From: Bacillota bacterium
GTDB lineage: Bacteria > Bacillota > Clostridia > Peptostreptococcales > Anaerovoracaceae
DNA: 64,000 nt
Direction of reading: 5' to 3'
Assembly: GCA_017459895.1 (NCBI GenBank)
Contig: JAFUCA010000006.1
Location: forward strand, 62,001 to 126,000
Positions 42,087-52,166 of this stretch are shown piece after piece (position 1 is the first letter of the stretch; each line of letters opens with the position of its first letter). A program made the translations under genes and the position numbers. The notes under the pieces were generated by a model. The model did not search any database, was not told the origin of the DNA, and saw only the letters and a list, made by a program, of their open reading frames with translations.

Positions 42087-42205
42087 GACCGCCGCTTCGA
42101 CATCTCACTAATGCCTTCCGCGGCAGTCCTGTTCGTTCTGCCCATGGTCTCCCGAACCCCGGTTTCTCAAAACTCATGGTTTCCCGGATCCCCGGTTTCT
42201 CAGAA
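42087..42205. repeat. Dyad GACCGCCGC and 32-bp tandem repeat
   Basis: GACCGCCGC at 42087 faces GCGGCAGTC at 42120 (one mismatch, 24-base spacer, 33 start to start). Next to it a unit beginning CATGGT(C/T)TCCCG and ending CCCCGGTTTCTCA occurs twice, at 42143 and 42175 (period 32). Together they fill the gap between the HTH–Uma2 gene and trpS, reaching the trpS stop. Confidence 0.7.
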
Positions 42206-43183
42206 TCCCAGACCGAACCGGTCCCGAATCCGCTTCATGGTCTTCTCGGCGATGGCGTTTGCCCGCTCGGCGCCGTCCCGCAGGACAGCCTTCAGCTCCT
42301 CGGACTCCCGGATCTCATGATAGTTCTCCTTGATCGGACGCAGGGCCTCCTGGGTCAGCGCCACCAGTTCCTTCTTCAGGTCGCCGTAGCCCCTCCAGTT
42401 CTGATCCGCCAGGATCTCCTCGACGGTCCTGCCGCTGAAGGCGCTGTAGATGTTCAGCAGGTTGCTGACCCCCGGCTTGTTCTCCGGATCGAAGCGGATC
42501 TCGCCGTCGGAGTCAGTGGTCGCCCGCATGATGGATTTCTTGATCTTGCTGTCTTCATCCAGCAGTGAGATCCGGCTGTGCTCATTGATGGCGCTCTTGC
42601 TCATCTTCTGATTCGGATCGTCCAGCGCCATGATGCGCGCGCCGGCCTTCATGAAGCGTCCGTCCGGGATCACGAAGGTGTCATCGCCGAACCGGTGATT
42701 GACGCGGATCGCGATGTCCCTGCACAGTTCAATGTGCTGCTTCTGGTCGTTCCCCACCGGGACGATATCGGTATCGTAGAGCAGAATGTCCGCCGCCATC
42801 AGCACCGGATAGGTCAGAAGGCCGGTGCCTACCGACTCCTTGCCGCCGCTTTTGGCCTTGAACTGGGTCATGCGGTACAGCTCTCCGGTGTAGCTGCTGC
42901 AGCAGAGGATCCATCCCAGCTCCGCGTGGCCGCTGACGGAGGACTGCACGAAGATAATGGATTTCTTCGGATCGATGCCGATGGCCATGTACAGCGCCGC
43001 CACATCCAGAATGTGCCGGTGCAGCTCCTCCGGATCCTGGGGGACCGTGATGGCATGCTCATCGACGATGCAGTAAATGCACTCGTGATCCTCCTGCAGC
43101 TCGACGAACTGCTTCAGAGCGCCGAGATAATTACCGAGGTGAATGTTTCCTGTCGGCTGTACGCCGGAAAATACGCGCTTCAT
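42200..43183 (-). CDS. trpS: Tryptophanyl-tRNA synthetase
   Basis: Class I aminoacyl-tRNA synthetase charging tRNA-Trp. The 327-residue protein has the HIGH-type motif in SGVQPTGNIHLGNYLGALKQ, the tryptophan-binding region and the KMSKS motif (DDPNQKMSKSAIN). Length is normal for bacterial TrpS. It lies 27 bases downstream of gyrA and may be read from the gyrBA transcript. The last codons overlap the tandem repeat of the following gap. Confidence 0.95.
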   Translation of the reverse strand: MKRVFSGVQPTGNIHLGNYLGALKQFVELQEDHECIYCIVDEHAITVPQDPEELHRHILDVAALYMAIGIDPKKSIIFVQSSVSGHAELGWILCCSSYTGELYRMTQFKAKSGGKESVGTGLLTYPVLMAADILLYDTDIVPVGNDQKQHIELCRDIAIRVNHRFGDDTFVIPDGRFMKAGARIMALDDPNQKMSKSAINEHSRISLLDEDSKIKKSIMRATTDSDGEIRFDPENKPGVSNLLNIYSAFSGRTVEEILADQNWRGYGDLKKELVALTQEALRPIKENYHEIRESEELKAVLRDGAERANAIAEKTMKRIRDRFGLGF

Positions 43184-43210
43184 AATTTTCTCCTGATTCT
43201 CCTGTCCTGT

Positions 43211-45802
43211 TTATTCATCGTCCTCCGGATCGTAGACGCTGATCGTCATCTCCGTCTGCTCCGTTCCGTCATCCTTCGCCTCTTCCGCCTTTGCGGCAGC
43301 GGCAGCGGCTTCGGCCTTTTTCTTTTCTTTTTTCTTTTTCAGAGCGAGCTCCGCGTCCCTGGCGTGCTCCTCCTCATTGATGACCCGCGCCATGGAGATG
43401 ATCTCCACATCCTGTCCGGCCCGCATGATCTTCACACCCTGGGTCGCCCGGCCGAGCACGGAGACATCCTTCGCCTCGATGCGGATCACGGTGCCCTCGG
43501 AATTGATCAGAATCACCTCATCGTCGTGACGGACGACTTCGGCGCCGATCAGCTTGCCGGTCTTGCGGAACTTGCTCTTGTCGTAGGTCAGCAGACCCTT
43601 GCCGCCGCGGGCCTGGATCTTGTATTCATCCACATCGGTACGCTTGCCGTAGCCCTTGCTGGTAACCACCATCAGCTGCTCGCCCGGCTGCACCAGCTGC
43701 ATGGAAACGACCTCGTCGTCCTCCTCCAGGTTGATGGCCCGAACGCCGCCGGCGATCCTGCCCATCGGCCGGACATCTTCCTCGGAGAAGCAGATGCACT
43801 TGCCGTTTCTGGTGATGATGATGACGTTATCGTCTCCCGTCGTCTGCTTGATGCCCACCAGCTCATCGCCGTCTTTCAATGTGATGGCGATCAGGCCGGT
43901 CTTGCGGTTGGTGTCGAACTGGGAGATCGCCGTCTTCTTGATGGTGCCCTTCTTCGTTACCGCGATCAGGTACTTGTCGTCCCGGAAATCCCGGAATGGG
44001 ATGATCGTGGTGATCCGCTCCCGCTGCATCAGATTCAGGAAATTGACCGCCGGGGTTCCCTTCGCCGTCCGGGTGGCCTCCGGGATCTCGTAGGCACGGA
44101 TCTTGTGCACCTTGCCGGTATTGGTAAAGAACATCAGCTCATCGTGGGTCGAGCACATGATCAGATCCTTGACGAAGTCATTTTCTCTGGTGGTCAGCCC
44201 GGTGATGCCCTTGCCGCCTCTCTTCTGAGTCTTATAGGTGTCCGCCGGGATCCGCTTCAGATATCCCAGATGGGTCTGGGTGATGGCCACCTGTTTCTCC
44301 TCGATCAGATCCTCAATATCCATCTCGCCGCTGTCGTTGACGATCCTGGTCCGGCGCTTGTCTCCCCACTTCTTCTTGATCTCCAGAAGCTCGTCCTTGA
44401 CGACGCCCATCAGCTTCTTCTCGTCCGCCAGCAGCTCTTTATAGTAAGCGATCCTCTCGCACAGTTCCTTGTATTCGGCTTCGATCTTCTCCCGTTCCAG
44501 ACCCTGCAGCCGGCGCAGCTGCATGTCCAGAATGGCCTGCGCCTGCACATCGGAAAGACCGAACTTCTTCATCAGTTGTTCTTTCGCGTCGTTGTATGCC
44601 TTGCGGATGGTGGCAATGATCTCGTCGATGTTGTCCAGGGCGATCCGCAGACCTTCCAGGATGTGCGCCCGGTCCTCCGCCTTCTTCAGATCGAACCGGG
44701 TCCTGCGGGTAACGACCTCCTTCTGATGCTTCAGATATTCATTGAGGATCTCGTACAGATTCAGGATCTTCGGCTGTCCGCCCACCAGCGCCAGCATGAT
44801 CATGCTGAAGTTTTCCTGCAGCTGGGACTGTTTGTACAGCTTGTTCAGCGTGACCCGGGGATTCGCGTCCCGCTTCAGCTCGATGACGACCCGAAGCCCC
44901 TTCCGGTTGGACTCATCGCGTATTGCCGATATACCTTCTATCTTCTTATCCCGCACCAGCTCGCCGATCCGCTCCAGCATCCTGGCCTTGTTGACCTGGT
45001 ATGGAATCTCGGTCACGACGATCTGGGACCGTCCTCTCGTGGTCTCCTCGATCTCCGCCACCGCGCGGACCTGCACCTTGCCCTGACCGGTCCGGTAAGC
45101 CTCCTCGATCCCCTTCTTACCCAGGATCTGGGCTCCCGTCGGGAAATCCGGCCCCTTGATGATCTTCATCAGATCCTCCACGGTGCAGTCTTCATCGTCG
45201 ATCATCTTCACCGCCGCGTCGATGGTCTCTCCCAGATTGTGTGGCGGAATGGAGGTGGCCATACCTACCGCGATGCCGTTGCTGCCGTTGATCAGCAGAT
45301 TCGGCACCCGGGAGGGCAGAACAACCGGTTCCTTCTCCTCTTCGTCGAAGTTGGGAATGAAATCCACCGTATCCTTATCGATGTCCCGCAGCATCTGCAG
45401 GGCGAAGGGCGTCATCCTCGCCTCGGTGTAACGCATGGCCGCCGCGCCGTCGCCGTCGATGGATCCGAAGTTTCCGTGGCCGTCCACCAGCGGGTATCTC
45501 GTCGCAAAAGGCTGGGCCAGCTTGACCATCGCGTCATAGATGGAGCTGTCCCCGTGAGGGTGGTACTTACCCATGACTTCACCGACGATACGCGCCGACT
45601 TCTTATGAGGCTTGTCCGGTGTTACTCCCAGACCGCTCATGCCGTATAAAATTCTTCTGTGTACCGGTTTGAGACCATCTCTGACATCGGGAAGCGCCCG
45701 TCCGACGATGACGCTCATGGCGTAGTCGATGTACGAGTTCTTCATCTCGTCATGGATCTCATGCTGTATCATTTTCTGGTCTTCCAGCAGATTGGTTGTC
45801 AT
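43211..45802 (-). CDS. gyrA: DNA gyrase subunit A
   Basis: Breakage–reunion subunit of gyrase, which introduces negative supercoils. The 863-residue protein starts the winged-helix/tower part with [20 protein letters not shown], the quinolone-determining region reads [14 protein letters not shown] (Ser present, wild-type-like), and the active-site Tyr is in [10 protein letters not shown]. The C-terminal beta-pinwheel has the GyrA box as [13 protein letters not shown], which marks a gyrase rather than topoisomerase IV. The acidic/basic tail (about 60 residues: [20 protein letters not shown]) is low complexity. It begins 41 bases after gyrB. Confidence 0.96.
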   Translation of the reverse strand: MTTNLLEDQKMIQHEIHDEMKNSYIDYAMSVIVGRALPDVRDGLKPVHRRILYGMSGLGVTPDKPHKKSARIVGEVMGKYHPHGDSSIYDAMVKLAQPFATRYPLVDGHGNFGSIDGDGAAAMRYTEARMTPFALQMLRDIDKDTVDFIPNFDEEEKEPVVLPSRVPNLLINGSNGIAVGMATSIPPHNLGETIDAAVKMIDDEDCTVEDLMKIIKGPDFPTGAQILGKKGIEEAYRTGQGKVQVRAVAEIEETTRGRSQIVVTEIPYQVNKARMLERIGELVRDKKIEGISAIRDESNRKGLRVVIELKRDANPRVTLNKLYKQSQLQENFSMIMLALVGGQPKILNLYEILNEYLKHQKEVVTRRTRFDLKKAEDRAHILEGLRIALDNIDEIIATIRKAYNDAKEQLMKKFGLSDVQAQAILDMQLRRLQGLEREKIEAEYKELCERIAYYKELLADEKKLMGVVKDELLEIKKKWGDKRRTRIVNDSGEMDIEDLIEEKQVAITQTHLGYLKRIPADTYKTQKRGGKGITGLTTRENDFVKDLIMCSTHDELMFFTNTGKVHKIRAYEIPEATRTAKGTPAVNFLNLMQRERITTIIPFRDFRDDKYLIAVTKKGTIKKTAISQFDTNRKTGLIAITLKDGDELVGIKQTTGDDNVIIITRNGKCICFSEEDVRPMGRIAGGVRAINLEEDDEVVSMQLVQPGEQLMVVTSKGYGKRTDVDEYKIQARGGKGLLTYDKSKFRKTGKLIGAEVVRHDDEVILINSEGTVIRIEAKDVSVLGRATQGVKIMRAGQDVEIISMARVINEEEHARDAELALKKKKEKKKAEAAAAAAKAEEAKDDGTEQTEMTISVYDPEDDE

Positions 45803-45843
45803 TCAGTGTCCCTTTCTCGTGCAAAAGCTGGGCCTGCCTTTGC

Positions 45844-47775
45844 TTAAATATCCAATGTCGCGTAAACCGCATGTTCCTCGATGAACTTCTTTCTCGGCGG
45901 TACCTTATCTCCCATCAGGGTGGTGAAAATCTCATCCGCCGCGGCGCCGTCGTCCACGGTGATCTGGATCAGCGTCCGCTTGGTGAAGTCCATGGTGGTA
46001 TCCCACAGCTGCTCCGCGTCCATCTCTCCCAGACCCTTGTAGCGCTGGATCTCGACTTTGTTGTTCTTGCCCTTCTTGTCCTTGGCCAGCTCCGCCAGCA
46101 GCTTCTCCTGCTCCCGATCGGAATAGGTATAGTAAATATCCTTGCCCTTCTTGACCCGGAACAGCGGCGGCTGAGCCGCGTAAACGTAGCCGTTCTCGAT
46201 GAGCGGCGTCATGTACCGGTAGAAGAAGGTCAGAAGCAGTGTCCGGATGTGGGCGCCGTCCACGTCCGCATCGGTCATGATGATGATCTTATGATACCGA
46301 AGCTTCTCGATGTCGAAGTCGGAGCCGATGCCGCATCCGAAGGCGGTGATCATGTTCTTGATCTCATCGGAATTGAGGATCCGGTCCAGGCGTGCCTTCT
46401 CGACGTTGAGGATCTTGCCCCGCAGCGGCAGGATCGCCTGACGGGCACGGTCTCTGCCCTCCTTGGCGCTTCCTCCCGCGGAGTCACCCTCCACCAGGAA
46501 GATCTCGGAGATCTCCGGATCCTTCTCGGAGCAGTCCGCCAGCTTGCCCGGCATGGAGTTGCCGTCCAGGAAGTTGGCCCGGCGGGCCTGCTTTCTCGCC
46601 TTCTGCGCCGCCAGACGGGCCCGGGAGGATTTCAGGCACCGCTCCATGATGGTCTTCGCCTGAGATGGATTTTCCTCCAGAAATGCCATGACATAATCCG
46701 CCGTCGCGGTCTCCACGAAGCCCCTCATATCGCTGTTTCCGAGTTTCGTCTTCGTCTGACCCTCGAACTGAGGCTCCGTCAGCTTGACAGAGATGACCGC
46801 CGTCAGACCTTCTCTGACGTCCTCGCCGGAGAGAGGCTCATCCTTCTCCTTCAGGAACTTGTTGTTTCTGGCGTAGTTATTAAAGATTCTGGTCATGGCG
46901 GAACGGAATCCCATCAGATGGAATCCGCCCTCGGTGGTATTGATGTTGTTGGCAAAGGACAGCACCGTTTCGCTGTAGCTCTCGGTGTACTGCATGGCCA
47001 CTTCGACTTCCTTCTCGCTGTCTCTGGCTTCGAAGTAGATGATGTCCTTGTGAATGGCATCCTTGTTGCCGTTCATGAACTCCACGTAGTTCTTGATGCC
47101 GCCCTCGTAATGGAAGACTTCTTCCTTCTTCCTTCCTTCCCGCTCATCCTTCAGGGTGATCTTCACGCCCTTGTTCAGGAACGCCATTTCCCGAAGTCTT
47201 CTCTGCAGGGTATCGTAATCGTAGACGACCTCATCGAAAATCTCCGGATCCGGCCAGAAGGTGGACTTGGATCCGGTCTTTCGCGCGTTTCCCACTTCCT
47301 CCAGCGGCGTAACCGTCTTGCCGTATTCGTAAGCCTGCCGGTAGACCTTGCCGTTTCTTCGCACCTCTACCTCCATCCGTGTGGACAGAGCGTTGACGAC
47401 CGACGCACCGACGCCGTGCAGACCGCCGGATACCTTATATCCGCCGCCGCCGAACTTTCCGCCGGCATGCAGTACAGTGTGGATGACCTCCACCGCCGGC
47501 TTCTTCATCTTCGGATGCATATCCACCGGCATGCCGCGCCCGTCATCCTCCACCATGATGGAATTATCCTTCTGAATGACGACCTTGATGTTGCTGCAGA
47601 AACCAGCCAGCGCCTCGTCGATGCTGTTATCTACAATTTCGTACACCAGATGATGAAGTCCTCTGGGTCCGGTGCTGCCGATGTACATGCCCGGACGCTT
47701 TCTGACCGCTTCCAGACCTTCCAGTACCTGGATCTGCTGCGCATCATACTGCTGTACTTTTTCGTTTTTTGCCAT
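45844..47775 (-). CDS. gyrB: DNA gyrase subunit B
   Basis: ATPase subunit of gyrase. The 643-residue protein has the GHKL ATP-binding motifs ([38 protein letters not shown]), the transducer domain, and the TOPRIM domain ([17 protein letters not shown], with EGDSAGG and the later DADVDG acidic triad), ending with the usual GyrA-binding domain. Length is normal. In the dnaA–dnaN–recF–gyrB–gyrA order of Bacillota. A strong promoter lies just upstream in the recF–gyrB gap. Confidence 0.97.
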   Translation of the reverse strand: MAKNEKVQQYDAQQIQVLEGLEAVRKRPGMYIGSTGPRGLHHLVYEIVDNSIDEALAGFCSNIKVVIQKDNSIMVEDDGRGMPVDMHPKMKKPAVEVIHTVLHAGGKFGGGGYKVSGGLHGVGASVVNALSTRMEVEVRRNGKVYRQAYEYGKTVTPLEEVGNARKTGSKSTFWPDPEIFDEVVYDYDTLQRRLREMAFLNKGVKITLKDEREGRKKEEVFHYEGGIKNYVEFMNGNKDAIHKDIIYFEARDSEKEVEVAMQYTESYSETVLSFANNINTTEGGFHLMGFRSAMTRIFNNYARNNKFLKEKDEPLSGEDVREGLTAVISVKLTEPQFEGQTKTKLGNSDMRGFVETATADYVMAFLEENPSQAKTIMERCLKSSRARLAAQKARKQARRANFLDGNSMPGKLADCSEKDPEISEIFLVEGDSAGGSAKEGRDRARQAILPLRGKILNVEKARLDRILNSDEIKNMITAFGCGIGSDFDIEKLRYHKIIIMTDADVDGAHIRTLLLTFFYRYMTPLIENGYVYAAQPPLFRVKKGKDIYYTYSDREQEKLLAELAKDKKGKNNKVEIQRYKGLGEMDAEQLWDTTMDFTKRTLIQITVDDGAAADEIFTTLMGDKVPPRKKFIEEHAVYATLDI

Positions 47776-47817
47776 ATTATTCTCTCCCGGTCCTTACTTT
47801 AATGTATACCACACGAT

Positions 47818-47846
47818 ATTGTAGCACAAAATCGTTGATTTGACAA
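47818..47846 (-). promoter_or_regulatory. gyrB: gyrBA promoter
   Basis: On the minus strand TTGTCA (47846–47841), 17-base spacer, TACAAT (47823–47818), about 45 bases above the gyrB start. The 230-base recF–gyrB gap shows no other obvious element. Confidence 0.75.
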
Positions 47847-48004
47847 GTTTTTATGGCTTTCTAACAAAAATATCAACAACATGGTAAAAACCCTCTTAAA
47901 TCTTAATTTTTACATTAAAAATGACCGAAATTTCTAAAGGTCTACTTCAACAAATTTCCAGTCATTTCCTTTTACTATATATGGTGCACGGAATTTTCTT
48001 CCTA

Positions 48005-49096
48005 TTATATTTCTATGTCGATCTCTCCCTGTCGTATCTTATATACCTTCCCTTCCGGCAGGGCCCTTGCCACGGATCCCATCAGATCTGTAGTTGTGAT
48101 AAACATCTGATTCTCCCCCAGCGAGTTGATCAGATACTTCTGCCGTTCATTGTCCAGCTCCGACAGCACATCGTCCAGCAGCAGCACAGGCCGTTCCCCG
48201 GTCTCCTCCTCGATCAGCCGGATCTCCGAAAGTTTCAGCGACAGCGCCGCCGTTCGCTGCTGCCCCTGGGATCCGAATTTTCGCAGATCGACTCCATCGG
48301 CGCAGATCCGGATATCATCGTGATGGGGCCCCTTGCGGGTGGTGCCGTACGCCCGGTCCTTTTCCTTCGATTCCCGCAAAAGCTGGAGAAACTGTTCCTC
48401 TTCTCCTCCCTCCGCATCGATCTGGGATTCATAGTCCAGCTGCAGATGTTCCCTTCCTCCGGAGATCCGCTGATGGATATCTCTGCTGATCTCATTGGTT
48501 TTTTCGAGGAATCTGCGGCGTTCCCGGACCAGACGGGCACCGGAGCGGACCAGCTCCTCATCCCATATCTCCAGAACCGCCTCATCAATCCGCTCCTCCT
48601 TCAGATAGGCATTTCTCTGCCGAAGGACCCTGCGGTAGGTGTTCAGATCATTCACATAACCTGGACGGATCTGACACAGCTCCCGGTTGATGAATCCCCT
48701 TCTCTTCCCCGGCTCATCCTTCACGATCTTCAGATCCTCCGGAGAAAACACGATGATGTGCAGCCGGTCCAGAAGCTCGGATGTCTTACTGATCTTCACA
48801 CCATCGACCTTCACAGCCTTTGCACCCTCCCGGCTGACCACGATCTCGCTCACGTGATCTTCATCATCGTAATGGGAAACCGCCCGAACCTTGCAGTAAT
48901 CCTGCCCGAACCGGATCATCTCCCGGTCGCGCTGCGTCTTGAAGGATCTGGCCACCGCATTCAAATAAATACCCTCCAGCAGATTGGTCTTTCCCTGGGC
49001 ATTCTCACCCAGAAAGATGTTGATGTCCCTGCTGAAGGATACATTGAGATGTTCGTAGTTTCTGAAGTTTTCTAATTCGAGCTCGCGGATGTACAT
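48005..49096 (-). CDS. recF: DNA repair/recombination protein
   Basis: SMC-like ATPase that helps load RecA at single-strand gaps. The 363-residue protein has Walker A (FLGENAQGKTNLLEGIYLNA), the signature GQQRTAALSLKLSE and Walker B (PVLLLDDVLSELD). Normal length. The S4-domain gene (yaaA) usually found between dnaN and recF is missing here: dnaN ends only 18 bases upstream. That 18-base gap contains the dispersed decamer GCAAAGGCTG (49100). Confidence 0.95.
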   Translation of the reverse strand: MYIRELELENFRNYEHLNVSFSRDINIFLGENAQGKTNLLEGIYLNAVARSFKTQRDREMIRFGQDYCKVRAVSHYDDEDHVSEIVVSREGAKAVKVDGVKISKTSELLDRLHIIVFSPEDLKIVKDEPGKRRGFINRELCQIRPGYVNDLNTYRRVLRQRNAYLKEERIDEAVLEIWDEELVRSGARLVRERRRFLEKTNEISRDIHQRISGGREHLQLDYESQIDAEGGEEEQFLQLLRESKEKDRAYGTTRKGPHHDDIRICADGVDLRKFGSQGQQRTAALSLKLSEIRLIEEETGERPVLLLDDVLSELDNERQKYLINSLGENQMFITTTDLMGSVARALPEGKVYKIRQGEIDIEI

Positions 49097-49114
49097 AATG
49101 CAAAGGCTGGCCTG

Positions 49115-50227
49115 TTACATGGAAGGAATCCGGACAGGCAGAATCAGATATTCATAAGCATTCCCTTCGGCGGGACGCACGACGCAGGGAGTGACGCTGG
49201 TATTCAGGTGAAGCGTGACCGTTTCATCGTCAATCTCCTTGATGACATCCATTACATACTTGGAGTTGAATCCGATCTCGATGTCATTTCCGGTCTTATC
49301 GATGACCAGCTCTTCCCGGACATTTCCCTCCTCCGAGCGGGAGGTGATGGTCATCAGATCGTCTTTTACCGAAATCTTGACCAGATTGTTCTTCCCTTCC
49401 TTGGCCAGAAGAGAAGCTCTCTCGATGCTTCCGGCGAATAATTCCTTATTGACCACCAGTCTGGTGGAGCTGTCCGTGGGAATGATCCTGCGGTAATCGA
49501 TGAAGTCCCCTTCCATCAGGCGCAGAGCAATCTCGGTTCTTCCGGTATAGATGATCGCTCTCTTTTCTCCAAGATAGAGCTTCATATCCTCTTCCTGATC
49601 ATCTTCTGCGATGATTCTGGAAATTTCATTCATGATCTTCGCGGAGGCGATGAATTTTCTCTCTTCTTCATTCTTCATCGGCTCATTGGAAAGAGCCAGA
49701 CGGAATCCGTCCAGAGCGACCATTGTGGTAAGATCTTCGGTCATCTGGGTCAGGATGCCGGTCAGAACGCCCTTCGCCTCGTCGATGCTGGCGGCGAAGG
49801 ATGTCTTTCGAACCATGCTGCGGAACAGCTCCTTATCCATCACCATGAAGTAATCGTTTTCTTCTCTCTTTCCCGTTTCCGGGAATTCATCCGCTGCCAG
49901 CGTCAGAACCTGGAAACTGGAGGAACTGGTGCTGATGGATAGAACATCGCTGCCGTTATCCTCAATAAAGACGGTTTCGTTGGGGAGCTTGCGGATGATC
50001 TCACCGAACAGCTTGGCGGTTGCCACTGCAGAACCCTCTTCTTCTACCGTCGCATCGATTTCTCTTCGAATGCTCATATCCAGATTGGAAGAAGTCAGAA
50101 CGACCTTGTCCTGCTGCGCTGTGATCAGGATTCCCTTTAGAACAGGAATGGTAGTTCGGTTCGATACAGCTTTTGAGACGGTGCCCAGCGCTCTGGTAAG
50201 CTCCTGCTGATTACATTTGAATTTCAT
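49115..50227 (-). CDS. dnaN: DNA polymerase III beta subunit (sliding clamp)
   Basis: Ring-shaped clamp that tethers the polymerase to DNA. The 370-residue protein has three similar clamp folds (MKFKCNQQELTRALGTVSKA; FRSMVRKTSFAAS; FAGSIERASLLAKE) and the C-terminal partner-binding pocket near TPCVVRPAEGNAYEYLILPVR. Start ATG 50227, after GGGAGGTC. It follows dnaA across a 181-base gap containing part of the replication origin. Confidence 0.96.
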   Translation of the reverse strand: MKFKCNQQELTRALGTVSKAVSNRTTIPVLKGILITAQQDKVVLTSSNLDMSIRREIDATVEEEGSAVATAKLFGEIIRKLPNETVFIEDNGSDVLSISTSSSSFQVLTLAADEFPETGKREENDYFMVMDKELFRSMVRKTSFAASIDEAKGVLTGILTQMTEDLTTMVALDGFRLALSNEPMKNEEERKFIASAKIMNEISRIIAEDDQEEDMKLYLGEKRAIIYTGRTEIALRLMEGDFIDYRRIIPTDSSTRLVVNKELFAGSIERASLLAKEGKNNLVKISVKDDLMTITSRSEEGNVREELVIDKTGNDIEIGFNSKYVMDVIKEIDDETVTLHLNTSVTPCVVRPAEGNAYEYLILPVRIPSM

Positions 50228-50408
50228 GATGACCTCCCGAAAAAGAAAGACATTTGTTTATATTATATATTCAGTATTAGTAGTAATAGAGTCTGTGAAA
50301 AGTGTGAATAACGGGAAGAACCATTGATTTTTCACAGTTTCTTATTCTTTATGGTGTGTGGATAACCCTTCAAAAACAGGCACAGTGGCTGTGAAAACGC
50401 TGTGAATA
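50228..50408. other. oriC, unwinding part (dnaA–dnaN gap)
   Basis: Read on the dnaA strand, DnaA boxes TTATCCACA (50365–50357) and TTATTCACA (50311–50303) are followed by the triplet series CTATTACTACTAATA (50289–50275), then an A/T-only run to about 50255. This is the order box – DnaA-trio – unwinding element known from the Bacillus subtilis origin. A further TGTGAAAA/TGTGAATA-type sequences surround the boxes. The dnaN ribosome site lies at the left edge. Confidence 0.75.
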
Positions 50409-51800
50409 TTATTTCAGATCATCCATCAGCTGTTTGATCTCTTCGGCGACGGTCGCATTGGTTTTGATCTCACCGGCGATCTTGTCGCAGGCGTGCAGCA
50501 CCGTCGTATGATCTCTTCCTCCGAAGGACTGTCCGATCTTCGGCAGGGACATATCCGTCATCTCTCTGGTCAGATACATGGCGATCTGTCTGGGATGGGT
50601 CACCTCTCTCTTCCGGTTGGAGGATTCCATATCCGCCAGCTTGACGTTGAATTTCTTGCAGACGGCCTGTTTGATGGTTTCACAGGTGATCGTCACTTCC
50701 CTGGGATCGAAAATATCCGGAAGCTGCTGTTTCGCCAGTTCGACGGTGAGAGCCTTGTCCTTGTTGATAAGTACCTTGTAGGCGATGACCCGGGTCAGAG
50801 CGCTTTCGAGGTTACGGATATTGAACTTCACCTTCTCTGCGATCAGATCGATGATCTTGAGCATAACGTCGTCCAGATCCACTCCCTGCTGCTCTGCCTT
50901 GTTCCGCAGAATCGCGACTCTGGTCTCATAGTCCGGGGGCTGGATGTCCGCGACGATGTTCCACTGAAACCTCGATTTCAGACGTTCATCCAGATCCGTC
51001 AGCTTGCTGGGATGACGGTCGCTGGTGATGATGATCTGCTTCTCCAGTTCATAGAGGGTATTGAATGTATGGAAGAATTCGTTCTGCGTTCCTTCCTTGC
51101 CCTCGATAAACTGAATATCGTCGATCAGAAGAACGTCAACGGTTCTGTATTTTTTTTTCAGGTTATTTATTTTCTCGTTGCTTTGTTTGGCTCCTCTTGT
51201 CGCTTCAATGAACTCGGAAGTAAACATCTCGGAGGAAACATAGAGAACCTTCATGTTGGGGTCCTTCTGCTGGATAAAGTTTCCGATGGCATGCATCAGA
51301 TGGGTTTTTCCCAGACCGGATCCGCCGTAAATGAAGACCGGATTGTAGACCTTCGCCGGTGTCTCGGCGACGGCCAGACAGACGGCATGGGCATAATTGT
51401 TATTCGGTCCGACGATGAAGTTATCGAAACTGTACTTCGGATTCAGGAAGAATTCCTGTTTCAGCGCGTCGGAGGAAAGCGGCTTCAGAGAAGGAGTGTC
51501 CTTCTGTTTCGGATTTCGGAGGGCATCATTGATTTCCCTTTCGCTCATCACCTTCAGGAGGACGTGGAATTTGCTGCCGCATACCTTGGAGACGGCATCT
51601 TCGATCTTATCCATGTAATGCTCGGTCAGAAGGTTCAGACGCATCTGATCCTGAACCGCAATCAAAAACGTACCCGCTTCCTTATCCATCTCGATCGGTT
51701 TCAGGGGAAGAAACCAGGTTTTGTAGCTGATTTCGGTCATGGTTCCCCGGACGTCGTTCAGAATACTGTTCCATGTTGTATTGTCAATCCGCTGCTTCAT
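50409..51800 (-). CDS. dnaA: Chromosomal replication initiator
   Basis: AAA+ initiator that binds DnaA boxes and opens the origin. The 463-residue protein has domain I (about 1–85), a short linker, AAA+ (Walker A YGGSGLGKTHLMHAIGN; Walker B VLLIDDIQFIEGKE; sensor-type ITSDRHPSKL) and domain IV with the box-binding signature GGRDHTTVLHACDKI. All complete. ATG 51800 has no strong ribosome site within 15 bases (AAAGGA lies about 18 bases upstream), which could limit expression; no better in-frame start is seen. A possible promoter is CTGTCA/TATGAT around 51842–51870 on the minus strand. Confidence 0.97.
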   Translation of the reverse strand: MKQRIDNTTWNSILNDVRGTMTEISYKTWFLPLKPIEMDKEAGTFLIAVQDQMRLNLLTEHYMDKIEDAVSKVCGSKFHVLLKVMSEREINDALRNPKQKDTPSLKPLSSDALKQEFFLNPKYSFDNFIVGPNNNYAHAVCLAVAETPAKVYNPVFIYGGSGLGKTHLMHAIGNFIQQKDPNMKVLYVSSEMFTSEFIEATRGAKQSNEKINNLKKKYRTVDVLLIDDIQFIEGKEGTQNEFFHTFNTLYELEKQIIITSDRHPSKLTDLDERLKSRFQWNIVADIQPPDYETRVAILRNKAEQQGVDLDDVMLKIIDLIAEKVKFNIRNLESALTRVIAYKVLINKDKALTVELAKQQLPDIFDPREVTITCETIKQAVCKKFNVKLADMESSNRKREVTHPRQIAMYLTREMTDMSLPKIGQSFGGRDHTTVLHACDKIAGEIKTNATVAEEIKQLMDDLK

Positions 51801-52049
51801 CGTATAATAAACTTAATTCCTTTGACAAAAATACAGATATATCATAACACAAAAACGTCAAAATGACAGAGTACAGATCAAATCCTTCCCAAAAATAATT
51901 ATCCACAAAAAATGCACAGGTAAAAGTTGATCGATTTTTGAGTTGATTACATGATTCCTGCAAAATATCCACAACTGGTGGATAAAATTGTGCATAATTT
52001 GAACAGGGACACCTATATATTGTTGCCGGAAGGCTCAGAGAGAAATAAA
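51801..52049. other. oriC, upstream DnaA-box cluster
   Basis: Between dnaA and rpmH lie DnaA boxes: TTATCCACA at 51899 (perfect), TATCCACA at 51966, GTGGATAA at 51978 (one change from the inverted box) and TGTGCATAA at 51989 (TTATGCACA inverted). With the dnaA–dnaN cluster this makes a two-part origin as in Bacillus. The region is A+T rich and has no coding frame. Confidence 0.8.
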
Positions 52050-52078
52050 TTGACATCAAATGGTTTGAGAGGTATAAT
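52050..52078 (+). promoter_or_regulatory. rpmH: rpmH operon promoter
   Basis: TTGACA at 52050, a 17-base spacer, TATAAT at 52073: a consensus promoter, reading into rpmH. Confidence 0.85.
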
Positions 52079-52091
52079 ATTCAAGCTAATG

Positions 52092-52130
52092 TGCGCAAAT
52101 TGAAATTAAGATTTGCGCGGTATTTTGTTT
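52092..52130 (+). promoter_or_regulatory. Leader hairpin before rpmH
   Basis: GCGCAAAT at 52092 and ATTTGCGC at 52110 form a perfect eight-base stem, followed by GGTATTTTGTTTT. It may attenuate transcription before rpmH or protect the mRNA 5' end. Confidence 0.5.
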
Positions 52131-52166
52131 TATGTAAGAGTCATGAATTAAGGAGGATACGCTACT

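Noticed and set aside
42578-45649. A 1023-codon open frame on the plus strand opposite gyrA
   Set aside because: Antisense shadow of gyrA; no ribosome site or family features.
47776-48004. A missing gene between recF and gyrB
   Set aside because: Only the gyrB promoter and A+T-rich sequence are seen; no frame of useful length.
51800-52166. Small genes between dnaA and rpmH
   Set aside because: The frames are short and A+T rich, without ribosome sites; the stretch is explained by DnaA boxes and promoters.
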